This document shows, piece after piece, positions 1 to 12,200 of a stretch of DNA of 36,387 nt. A model generated the notes under the pieces. The model did not search any database. It had not been told where the DNA came from and was given only the letters and a program-made list of their open reading frames with translations. Origin of the DNA: Ophiothrix spiculata (taxonomy: Eukaryota > Echinodermata > Ophiuroidea > Amphilepidida > Ophiotrichidae); assembly GCA_000969725.1 (NCBI GenBank), contig JXSR01S042766.1; one strand, 5' to 3'. Each line of letters starts with the position of its first letter. Position 1 is the first letter of the stretch. Both the position numbers and the translations under genes were made by a program.

Positions 1-170
1 CCTTGTTTTGGGTCGTAACACTCTGTAGTATTCATCTTCTCATATGAAACTGAAATCTACATTTTGTAAAATTGGACATGTCTTTTAAACAGAGCCATGC
101 AAATCCAGTGTCTGATTAATTTGTTAACTTTGTCAAAATTGTTGCTGTTGTTATTGTTTTTCATTTGCAG
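1..170 (+). other. ZW10: 3' end of a ZW10 intron
   Basis: Non-coding sequence ending in a T-rich tract and cag immediately before the first exon in the window. Nothing else is recognised. Confidence 0.8.
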
Positions 171-296
171 TGTCAAGAAATCACAGTTAAAGCACGAGAC
201 TTGATGAAGAAAGAATTACATAACACCGTTTATGTAGGGAAGAAGGAGCAAAAAGAGGATGAAGAGGAGGAGAAGGACGAGGAAAAAACTGAAAAG
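171..296 (+). CDS. ZW10: ZW10 exon a (first in window), acidic linker
   Basis: Phase 0 to phase 0, 42 codons. The acceptor is a pyrimidine-rich tract ending tcatttgcag at 170; the donor is gtaatg at 297. The exon begins [12 protein letters not shown], matching the conserved ZW10 helix (CQEIVVKAR in vertebrates), and ends in a highly charged run of Glu, Asp and Lys with about eleven acidic residues in the last eighteen. Vertebrate ZW10 has a linker of different composition here, so the acidic stretch is lineage-specific low complexity. It probably forms a flexible surface loop (inference). Confidence 0.93.
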
Positions 297-3200
297 GTAA
301 TGTGCCCCTTTTATAGTAGATTTTTTATTCCTGTCACCAAGTGCATATTTGTGATGATAAGATTATATTTGTAGGGGATGGGTTCAGAACAAAACTAGAA
401 AACCGTATATGCTCAACTATGTTCAACATAATACTATGATCTAACCCTAATTAAATAAGCTATTTTCTATAGAATACGCAAGGTTTTCGATCAGGTTCAA
501 TGGAAATTATTATCAAAAGGTTTGACGTCCTTCTATTGATTCAAGTTCGTTTTGGAGAACACCACATCGGCTTCTTTGTTTGATTTAATGGGCCGCATAG
601 TTGATCATTTAGGCCACATTAATGCTGTCGTTTGTTATGAATTACCAAAACTAAAAAAATGTCATCATACGTGTATAAGTTTTTAGTTGAAGGTAAAATG
701 GTATATTTTTAACGCTAATAGGCCTAAATACTGTTTCAGATGCCTGCTTTCTAAATATTATATTTCCATCATAGAGATTCAAGTCAATGTGGCCATATTT
801 ATATTATTGGCATATATGCCAGCTTTGGTTTTATATCCATTATTTTTTTTGTAAGAAAGCGGACTTTATTTTATTATGGCCATATATCTGTTATCGTTAT
901 ATAAAATTTCTATTGAATTGACCAGATAAAGCATACAACCTCTCAGAATGAATGGAATTGTCGACACGCCCCTAAAGTTTATAATTAGGTGTCACCATTA
1001 TAAAAATTCACTATAATTAAAGATTGATTAAAAAACCTCCACTTAGTGTACAATATTAATAAGATTAAAAGAAACAGAATGTATTGTTAGTGAAGCTCGA
1101 TCATTTAACACTTAAGTGCATAAGGGGGGGTGTCATTTGGACCCTGGATTTTGTCTTTTGCATGTAGTGCGAAAACGTTACATAACCCAATAAAGCTGTT
1201 TTGTGTAATTGTCAAGATAGGGATTGCGCATGATTTGGTGAACAAAAAAAATCAAATCGGTCGCATCGTTTGTGAGATAATTAGCATAAGCTGGTAAAAT
1301 GATTAAAAAATAATTTCAACAATGTATTTGTAATTGTAGTCTGCTATTATGAGCTAAATTTGATTTTTAAAATTACTTTGGGAAAGCATATTTCACATTT
1401 TTGGTGGGATATTTTTCGTAAAAAAATGAAAATTCGAAATGCATTGGATATCTGGCCGCCATTTTGAAACGGAATGAGGGATTTTTAATGGTTTTGTTTC
1501 ATATGAATTGTGTTGAGTTGGTGTATCATTGTGTACAGTTTTAAAGATAAATAATGTGGAGAAAATTGTTTTTAAGGAGGAAGGAGGTGCAGTGATCCCC
1601 TCACCCTAAATAGAAATAAGTAGATTCCAGCATAATGCCTTTGATAGATAGATAGAACTCTGACTTGTGAAAACACAAGTAGTTCCCTTAACCCTAACCG
1701 TACCAGACACTCCAAAACACCTCGGAGAGAAATCAAGAAATTAGCCTAAGTCCAAATACGTCATAGATGGTAGGTAGATAGGTATGAGTACAGAATTGCT
1801 GCCTAGGCAGCGCCTGCTCGGTGGCTTGGTATTGCTTGGCATGGGATCGGGGTGCGCCAGGTTCCGGGTTCGAATCCCACCTCAGACATGGTGAAAAGGG
1901 GGGATCTTTTATATAGGCCTTTCCCAGGAGATAGTTTTTAAACGAAAAAGGGTTGGGGTTATCCAAAAGAATTAGTCCAATTTAGATAATCTATGTTTTC
2001 ATCTTTTTGATTTAACCTTTCCATATCTTCTCTGTTTCAGCAGAAGAAGGAATCAGAGAGGCATTTAGGGGATGGTATATTGCAGTTCCCACATTGTGCT
2101 ATCAGCGAAAGTGTTCAACAACTCATTCATTTATCATATGAAACTCTTCAAGATGCGGTCACAGATACTCCCCAGTGGTAAGTTTCTGTACACACTAAAT
2201 TTTGCAACGGATATGTAGTTGTTCACAATTTAATACGCCAGTGTAAGAAAACCCCAACTCCAATAGCTCCCTTCTGTTAATTATACTCATAAGATATAAA
2301 TGCATACAAATCTCTTTCACATCACTAAAATAGCATTTCCATGTTAATTTCCTAATCATAGTGTAACATTTCACCTTGTAGTTGACTTTTTTAGGATTGT
2401 TAGATAATTGTTATAGTACTTAGTTCCTATATTTAAACAGCAGTACAAGAAAACCCCAACTCCATGAGCTCCCGCTGCAACAATGCACTAGAAAAATTAT
2501 CTAACAATGTCTAAAAAAGTCAACTACAAGGTAAATGTGACACTATGATTGGGATATAGACATGGAAATGCTTTTTAGTGATTTGAAAGCATTTGCAGAG
2601 ATTTGTATGCATTTATATTTAAAGAACTTAACAGAAGGGAGCTATTGGAGCTGGGGTTTTCTTTTACTGGCGTATTCAATTGAACCATTGTTGATCTCTC
2701 TTGATGCTACGCACATTGAACAAACGTGTGTACACAGAGTGCTGAAATGGTACAATTATCATTAAATGGCCATAGGTGTAAAATCTAGTCTTTTGGTAAA
2801 AGGCTCGTAATTGTTAGAAGACAATTTCTGTTAAGCTCTTTATACAAATTACACCATGTATTTTTTTTGGAAATTTATGTTAGTGCACTATTACATAGTT
2901 GTTCCAAAAGAATGCATTTTTATTTTGGGGACATTTATGTGGTAGTGTACTATAAATAGTCAGGAAATTACTTTTACCAGTTGCAAGCCTTTTTTAAAAA
3001 GATAATCAACACCTATGGCTATTTTATTTGATTTACATTGTCATATAGGCACTATATATACTCAAATTCATTAATAATATGCCCATCAAGATAGTGCAAC
3101 AAACGTTCAACCATTTGTTCACAACTACATTATCCATTGCAGCATTTAAAAAAAATTAAGAGTGTACTCTATCTAGACACTTCAGATGATTTTTAAAATA

Positions 3201-6200
3201 ATAATTTGAATTCTTTTAAATGGTCTGTAAATGAGGGCAAGTGATCTAAGGAATCCAAATCTGTTTGTTTGAATTTTTTTAATCCTACCATCCCTTGCAA
3301 AGTTATGAATGTTTTTGTATCGCTAATTTTTTTTAAATTTTGGAGAACGTAGGTCAGGGGATAAAATTTACTTTCTTTATTGCTACTAATAATAAATACA
3401 CCGCTAGTCTGTTAATATTATAATTGTCTGAAGGTATATTACACACACATGAGGAGTTTTTTTGCACTCACACATGCGCGGAGCATTTAAAGATGATTAG
3501 TTCTGCGTGATTAAGGGCTGATGAATACTAATTTGGGCGGGATTGAAGCAAAGAATAGGCGCTGAATTTGCACCCAAATTATTGTTCTTGATTACGCGTG
3601 TGCAACCACATATCAGAATTTTTATTACAAAAAATCATCATCCGGACAACATATTCTCGAATAAAAATGGTCAATCACATAGCACGGAATTCAGAAAAAC
3701 GTCGGAAAAAGTGTCTAGAAACACTCGGTTTAAGTGTCAAAACAAATCTACCAAGTAGCCTAGTTAAAGTTACGCCTGCTTGAATGTGCTAATGTGTATG
3801 TACGTCAGTGGTGTGAAATATCAGCGTTCACCCGCCAGTTGATGGGTTAATGAAGTACCTACTCTATCTGTGAAAGTATTCAACAAACGTTACTATGTCT
3901 ACATGTCAATATCACACAGCATCATGTTTTTTCCTACTCACAAAAAAATGAAAAAAGATTTATGGTAAGAAACAGTTTTTTAAAAGTAATGCTAATAAAG
4001 AATGTTTGTTGGCCATAGATGTCCCTTCAGGGAAGGTTCCGTCAGTTGGGAAAAGGGTTTTTATTTTTCCTAGCCATAAAGCTGTACAAAAATAATGTAA
4101 AACATGAGCCAAACTATTGGTTTTAATATGGGTGCGTTAAGATTTTCAACTCTTCAATGTTTTAAAATTATGCAGAAGATCCAAACAACTGTTTAAAATA
4201 CTTGTTTGCTGAATTACTTTGCCTGTAAAAATTATAAGAATATAATTGAAGTTTTAAATGAGGATCGGTAGTCTTTTGTACAGTAAAATAAACTAATTTT
4301 TTATGCAAAAAGAAAATGATTAATTAGCTTGATGTGAACAAAAGTATATTTTACGATATTAAATAGCAAATATGGTTTATATTTTGATTTCAGCGCCATC
4401 CAGCTGTTTTTCACAGTGCGTAACATGCTAGAGTTTTTCTGCGACATAGTGCCTACCTACCACAGAGATAACATAGTAAGTTCAAGCTTTTGTCATGAAA
4501 TTTTCCATAAAGAGGAGAGTGTACAATTTGGCATGTACAACTTGTACAGCTTTTCTTAGGTCATGAGTTTTAGCTCTGCTACAGCTTGGGTGTTATGTCC
4601 TGTGGTAAGTTTGTCTTGAACGAGACAGTAGAAAAGTCTGTTGCTGAGACTTTTTTTTTTCATTTGTGTCACTCATTAAGAGAGTACACCAGTAATTCAG
4701 CTTCCAAAAGGATTATACGTAAATAAATGGTATTTGAACAGTTGATTTCGAGCCTTTTGGGTAATATTAACTAACTGTGACACCTATATCAATGTATTCA
4801 GAATCTATGAAATTTTCACATATTTTTTAATGTTGGAGGGTTTGTGCAATAAGATTTTGTGCTACAGGCCATCAAAGAGCGCCTTGCCCTTTATTGATTT
4901 TGTGTTTTTAAGCCTCCTAACACCATTTGGGCTCTTGCGCATATGACGGGACAAATTTTGCCACGAAAAAGTTACATTCAACTTTGATTAATTAAAATGA
5001 ATATTTAGGCTCTAAATTTTGGTTTATGTTTCAAAAATCATCAAAGATAGTCTCAAACAAGTCCAAAACATGGCCCACATGCATGCAATTTTAGGGACTA
5101 TTTGTGGAGTGAATTCCCTATCCTTAAGATTAATAGAAATTGTTATACAAAATGTTTCAGTACATTTTAAAGAACAGCAGAAATGATAGTAACTCATAAA
5201 AAATGTTGAAGAAATGTTCATTTATTATTAATTTCAATAAGTGCAACATTTCCTATTGTATGTATCATAAATAGTATAAAGTAACTTAAACCTCAAATAA
5301 AAGGGGCAATTCATGAGCCACTTTTCTTCCTCAAGGTCACCTCTATCAAAGTTGAGTTTTGTAGCTAGAAAGAATCCTTGACTGGTACATGTTCCAAACC
5401 CAAGACCATTATTTCATATGTGTTTGCATTTTTGAGAAAAGTGAGAAAATATGTCATTTTCTTACTGTCGGGGCCCCGGCAGTAATTACAACACAGTAAC
5501 ATATCAAGATTTTTAAGTGCTGAAAAGCTCGTTACTTGAAAATGAATGTTCGAAAATTAGGTGAAATTTTCAACATACATTTATGTTGTATTCACTCTCC
5601 TTTTCATTGAGCTAGAAAAGAGGCAAGATTTTGTCCCATCAAAATCCTGAATTGCACCTTTAAGTTATTATAAAGATGATAAGATATTCCAATATTTGTT
5701 TATAAAGAATGACCTTTCTGAAGTGGAATATTTGGTGAGTATGACTTCTAGCAGTTTTATGATTAAAGATTTTTCTGGGTCAGAAAGATTAGAGGACAAA
5801 AAATATGGACGTTAAACTCAATGCCAAAATTTCTGAGACATTATAGATGAAGTCCAGGTTACAGGGCTTCATTATGTACAAAATGCAACAAGCATCCTGC
5901 ATTTAAAAAAAATTATGTTTTTCCTAGGCATTATAGCCGTACTCTGCCAACAGAATGGTAATTTGACTGAGAATGCAGCTATCAAGCCAGTCAAGCGCCG
6001 TTCTTTACCAGTTTTTTGCTTATACACAATTTGGCAGAAAAATATAAGATGCGTATTGTGTTGTAGTCAAGTAAATAGTAGAGGATACGGGGTCACTACA
6101 CTCTCGCACAGCGTCGATCCAGGTATGGCGGCTGTGTAGCGCAATCCCCTAACTTGCCCAAATTTTTAGGATGCAAATAGACCTGTTTCCTATCTTTACT

Positions 6201-9200
6201 TTCTTTAATCTATGATTATAGCATAGACTAGAGATGTACTTAACCTAGCAATTGGGTCAAATGTCAACTCCTAATCATCACGCATTGAAATTTCAGAGTT
6301 TGAATTTACAGACTGGTATATGCAGTGTATATGATCAAGATGTTAACTCTCTGCTTTCACTCAGCCATGCATGTTAAAATGGGTACCTTTAGTTTTTGGA
6401 AGGCAACAGACTCACTTTGAAGGAGCAGTGACAATCCAATCAAGAGTAACATTACAAATAGTAGAGTCATGACTGTAAAAGATATTCAGACAATTCTTCC
6501 ATTTACCTCTATTAACGAGTATAGTGAATATATTGATTTCTTCAAGTATTCTGTCTTAAATCTAAGGTTCACATCAAAACTCAACCGCTACCTGACTCCC
6601 CAGAACTGGGGGTTCTTAGAGGTTGCGATTGTTCAGAACAATAGCAACCAGCCAGAACCGGCGGTTCTGGGCGCTCAGCTGCTGGTTGAGTTTTGAAATG
6701 GTCCGTAAGCATTTTTTTAAATATTTTTTAATTCTACTCGGTGGGTATGTCAAAAATGCTATTTTAATGTTTATGTAGATGACTGAGGAATTTATTTAAA
6801 TCTTGAATTCACCTTATCAAACCAAAAGGTACTGTAAAAGTGGAAGTTTTTGTATGAAGATGTATTTTTTGCTCATGGACAATTTTTGATCATTTTGTGT
6901 GTTTGTATTTTCACACAAGTGAAAATTTTCACCAGTACGATAGATAGCAAGGAAATTAAAATGGGCAATCGGATTTTGCGATTTTGATTTGACTGCCATC
7001 TTTGATTGTTGCTTCTCTAATATAAGTTCTTTGGTTCGTATACATGTACATCTGTTGCTGTGCATTTATTTTCACATATGTGATGACTCACCCCGAAAAG
7101 GGGGACTTTGCGACAGAAAACTTTTCAAGATACAGGTGAAAATAGGCAGCAAAAAATAAAGAAAATAATAAGAATTTCCAGCAGATTTTCAAATTTGATT
7201 GCCGTGATCAATTTCAACAAGTAAGGTGTCATTTTAAAGCTTAGGAAATGACACAACATATGAAAAAATCAAAATTGATATCATTTTCAAAGTCCCCTTT
7301 CGGGGTGAGCCATCACATATTCAAATTGAGGGCAAAAAACATAGAAATAAACGTAGCGTGTAAATTTCTACTTTTACAGTACTTGATAGTTTACATCATT
7401 CTGACAGAGGGAAATTAAGATTATTGCTATTGATAACAACATGCTGCATTGCTGCAGGTTCCTTTCTAACTTATCTTTCTGTCTATGTTGGTTTGCAGTC
7501 TTTATTTATGGTCTCTGTTCATCTTTTAAAGCAATATGGATTCCCAAAGTTAGTCATAATTGTTCATTTCAAACCTTTTTAACTCAAATCAATTTTTGAA
7601 CCAAATCTTATAATAATATTGCTTTAATTATGTATTTTTCTGGGGTGGCTCTAGGTGACCTTGTTCTTTTGATTAAGTTTAATTTTAGCATTTGTGCTCA
7701 TTATGAAAAAATTACAAAATTGCTGGCTTGATCATGCCAAATTCAGCTGGAATAGATTGATAATGCAATGTTAACAGCACAAAAAACTAAGTGTGGTATA
7801 AAATAATAATCCAACAAAACTCAATGTGAAATAAGGATTGTTATCTGGTTCTCATTTCAGGAAAAATTACCGCAAGTATCAGCAATTCATCACAATAACT
7901 GTATGTATATATCCCACTACTTGATGACGCTTGGTCATCAGTACTCGCAGTCACTGCCGCAACCGCTCAAACAGGGTGCTGCCACATTCGTGGATTTGAT
8001 ACCAGTTTTTAGGAAATTGGCCGCTGAGAGTTTTCTTGCTCAAATGGTGAGTATAATTTTGTTGGTTACTTTTGCTATGATGTTGCTCAATACCTAGTCA
8101 CTATTTCTTGATTTCATACAGTTTTAAAGACGATCGCGGTGTTAATTTTCACCAACAGATGGCAGCGTTACAGAATCAGTTGTTGGTCAGTGGCAGGAAG
8201 ATTTTGACCAAATGCACGCGTGGTATCTAAGCTTAAGATTTGCGCCTAATGCGCAAAACGCAACGCGCGCGCTAGTTTTTTACGCATTGTCTTTCTGGTC
8301 CACTTCAAAGGTTCAAAGGTGTTAAGCTAAACCATGGAATGATACGCATCATTGCAGCTTTCAAGCAGAACAGTTCAATGAGTCGTGCTGTTGACATGAA
8401 ATAAAACCATGGTTTAGCTAAACACGTTTCTGGAATACGGGCCATAGAGTTTACTGTCATTACTGTGTTGTAGTGCATCCATTTCCAGGTTAATGCAAAT
8501 ACTTGCAAAATGTGCATCTATTGACTTGAAATCATTCTATTACTGCAAAGTCAATAATTAAGTTAAGGGCCCTGTCAACCCTTCATTTTCAGAAATGGGT
8601 TATGGACTAACTCAGCGACGGAGAATTTGAAAATGGGTTATGGACTAACTCAGCGACGGATAATTAAATTCAAATCAAAGTATACATTTCTAGAAGTGGA
8701 TTTGCATACTGAACATGATGGTCAGCTTATTTTTGGACGAAAATGTGAAATTATTGCCCTAAGGTCCAAAAAAGGTCAAAAAATCGTGTTTTCGGCCCAA
8801 AATTTTACGGGAAAGCTATCTAAAATTTGCTGTGGTAAAATTTTAAACCATTTTACTTTTTAGAATCTAGAAAGCAATATCTAGGAACGCATTTCTCAAA
8901 TTTTTGATTTTTATCTTATTTTTTGAAATATTGCCAAAAATAGGTCAAAATGTGGCATATTTTGCCAAAAATGGTGTCAGGAGTGGGATTTTGAACATTT
9001 TTTGGACCAATTTTGGCGATATCTCAAAAACTAAGAAAAAAATCAAAAATTTGAGAAAAGCGATCCCAGATATCGCTTTCTAGATTTTAAAAATTAAATT
9101 GGTAAAAAATTTTACCGAAGCAAAATTTAGTTAGCTTTCCTGTAAAATGTTGGGCCCAAAACATGATTTTTGAACCCTAGGTCCAAAATTACGCATTTTG

Positions 9201-12200
9201 GTCCAAAAATGACCTGACCATCATGTTCAGTATGCAAATCCGCTTCTAGAAATGTTTACTTTTATTTGAATCTAATTATCCGTTGCTGAGTTACAGAGCA
9301 AAAAACATTTATGAAAAAAGCCTTAACAGGCCCCTTAAGCTACTTGGTTTTCTTTTGCAGAGAACACAACGCAGTCAGCTATTAGAGTCCCTAGCAGAAG
9401 CATCGAATTTTGACCGTGTTGCTGAGGAATCTAATAAAACGGTTACAGAGAAGGCTATTAAGAAGGTATGTGTTCTGAGGTGTTGTAACATTGGCATGGT
9501 ATACATGAGAGTTGACGTCTTACTAAGGATGGGCCGATTCATCGGCCCGATCAAAATCTGCCCGATTATGCGCATACCTGCCAACTGTCCCGATTTTGTA
9601 TGTAAGTATGCACATGCTCACTTTCTTTACAATACATGGCTATAGGTTTTTTCAACCTTTAATACATCAGTTGAAAGTATGAAAATAATGTTTCCTTGGC
9701 TTTTAATTTGTTGAAATCTTTACAGCTTCAAAGCGCCCCCTTGAACCCCAGCTAGGGCCCCCGCCCCCTGGACCTCCGACGAACGCCTCGCGCGTCTTTT
9801 TGTCCTGATTTTAGGTTTCACAATGTTGGCAGGTATGTTATGGCGAGATCAACAGCGAATCGGGATCGGCAAAAACACAGGAACTCTGCCAATTCGACAA
9901 CCGATCCATTATTACGGCATGAAGAAGTAGTGTAGAAGTATTGTTTCAAAATGACGACCAAATAACCGATTTTTGTCTCACGACAAATTCAATTTTGGCC
10001 AAAATTTGAAAAACCTACGTCCCAAAGGAATTTTTCAACGAAATTTGGTTTAAATTAGGGGATCATGAATACATTGACATTGCTTTTGAAATAAAATTTG
10101 AATAATTTTACTCAGGGGCGATTTTATGGACAAATAATTTTTTTGCACCCCCCCCCCAAAAAAAAAAGGCTAATTTATGCTATTTAGCTCAAAAAGTCGC
10201 GGCGGATCTCATTTTTTTTCTGCCAAATGAAGCCCAACTACTAGTTGTACAAAGTACAAAGATTATAAGCCAAAAATATTGCGGCGTTAAAATGCGAGAA
10301 CCGAAAACCCAAATGTTGGTTACCATGGTACGCCCCCCCCCCCTTATGCAGTTAAGTGTTAATAATAGTAAAACAGCATAGCATATCTCTTACTTAAGGC
10401 CATAAACTTGTTGAACACCTCGCGTACGTATATATGTGCATAGTTATTTGCAAATTGTGGTATATAGTGATTAGTGTTATTCAATACAGTTGTGATGTTA
10501 AATCTCATCTTGAGACTGACAAAAATCATGAAGGAATTTTAATCTGAAACTACCTCTGAAATGATGTTTCCTGCAATATTTAATATGTAGAAACCCTCTG
10601 GCTTGGACCCTCGGCCATGAAGAGGCTCCGCTCGCGTTGCTCGCTTCGCTCTATTACGTTCTTCCCAGATTTAAAAAAAAAACCTCAATCACAGGCCTGG
10701 TAAATGCAACCCCTGTATGGATTTTTGTTTAAATTGTCCAATAAATATTTGTTTTGCCCATAGTTATAATTGACATCTGCTCAGCACCTCTGGTGCGCAT
10801 TCACAGTGACGACTTGCTGACATAAAGTTACGAAAAATATCACAAGTTTGCTACCTAGTATAAAAGTGTTCACTAACTTGTTTCTATTTATTTCTTTGAC
10901 ATTGTCAGACACTTCACCAGATGACGCATTTACAGAAGGTCTGGGGGACGGTGCTACCCGCATGTGTCTATACCAAAGCCATGGCAACGCTAGCTAATAC
11001 CATTTTGATACACATTGTAGAAAACATTACGGCGCTGGAGGTAAGAATACGGACTGGTACAATGCGACCAAATTAATGAATGAAATGTGCTTTCCTGTTG
11101 ATTGTAATAATCAAGTTGCAATTTCTGGTAGTCCGCTTTGAATGTTCACATAATTTGGATTCATGAAATATAAAAGGTATTAGCCATGATTCAATTTGGA
11201 TATAAAAAAAACATACTTGAATCAAAGAAAGACATACATGAATCAAAATAAACAAACAGGATTATATTATAAAAAAAGATTATTTTTCATCCTAATTTTT
11301 TTCTTAGGATATGCCAACAGTGTTTCTATTTTCCTAAATTATAATATTGAAATGTTTATTATTCTTTAGAAACATTTACTAAAAATATTTCAGTAATTAC
11401 AAAAAAAAAAGAAGATGTATTTCTAGAAACACTTATAGAATTTTTACTTCTCCATTGAAGTAGAAATTCAAAGCAAAGTAATCGTCTCTTTTTATTGCTG
11501 TTAAAGGTGTAGGTCCCGATCACATTCTTATCCCCCGGGGCTTAACCAGAAGTATACATATTTTTTGATGCCAAATGAAAGCTCATATTTTTCTGATGGT
11601 AAATCCAAAATTTCACCTCCAAATTCTTTATAGTTTTGGAGATATAGCATAAAATGTAAAATAATGGGTATACCTATTTTCCATTTCTTTTGTATTCACA
11701 TAACAACCTCATCCCCAAGGTTACATACTTTTGTTTGCCTCTCAAGAGAAAGCAAGACTCAAGCTAAGGTTGAAACCTTGCACAATGCATTCCAGAGGTC
11801 AATGTCAATTAGTTGAAAGTAAATTATACATGTACTTAAATAGGAACCTACACCTTTAATATAATCAATTTTTACTTCTCTGTTGAAGTAAAAATTCAAA
11901 GCAAAGCAATTGTCTGATTTTAGTATTAATAATCAAGTTTAACAGGAATCATTATGGATTTAACTTATAGCTGTAGGTACTTTCGAAATGCAATAAAATC
12001 AGTATGTGTCAGAGAAAGTTAAACTTCACACAGGGGATTGTGGCTAATGCCTTTAACTTTCACCTTTTGTAGCTCGATTTGGGGTATATTTTTCCATGCA
12101 GTAATTGGTTTCAACAAAAGTTTAATTATTTTACCACCAATTCCATGAACGTAAGTAGATGATCATGTTCAGTTACAAAATTAGCATACGCTTTTTGCAA

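Larger units (their letters stand above)
2178..4393 (+). other. ZW10: ZW10 intron between exons b and c
   Basis: A 2.2-kb GT-AG intron. The first 850 bp is mostly a large foldback repeat (2229-2681) and a MITE (2763-3024). The remaining 1.3 kb is AT-rich and I recognise nothing in it. Confidence 0.8.
4476..7860 (+). other. ZW10: ZW10 intron between exons c and d
   Basis: A 3.4-kb GT-AG intron. It carries a TTAA-type element (5301-5659), an inverted-repeat element (6566-6704) and a CTGTAAAAGT element (6832-7379) that itself contains a nested insertion (7076-7320). I see no coding exon in the stretches 4476-5300, 5660-6565 or 7380-7860. Confidence 0.8.
8047..9360 (+). other. ZW10: ZW10 intron between exons d and e
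   Basis: The shortest intron at 1.3 kb, and mostly transposon: a MITE at 8315-8453 and a TTAA foldback at 8567-9334. Between 8200 and 8275 there is a CpG-rich patch (AACGCAACGCGCGCGC). Only 26 bp of other sequence separates the foldback from the acceptor. Confidence 0.85.

Noticed and set aside
1867..1877. tRNA gene
   Set aside because: The B box is good but there is no acceptor stem or cloverleaf; it is better explained as a SINE head.
8627..8863. 78-codon frame similar to a 70-codon minus-strand frame at 26015-26227
   Set aside because: Both are within copies of the same foldback repeat; shared DNA explains the shared peptide. No protein family is recognised.
9283..9645. 120-codon frame across ZW10 exon e
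   Set aside because: It is read-through of the true exon (9361-9465) into both introns.
10147..10342. C and A homopolymer runs as functional elements
   Set aside because: They are simple low-complexity tracts, possibly with assembly or sequencing length error.
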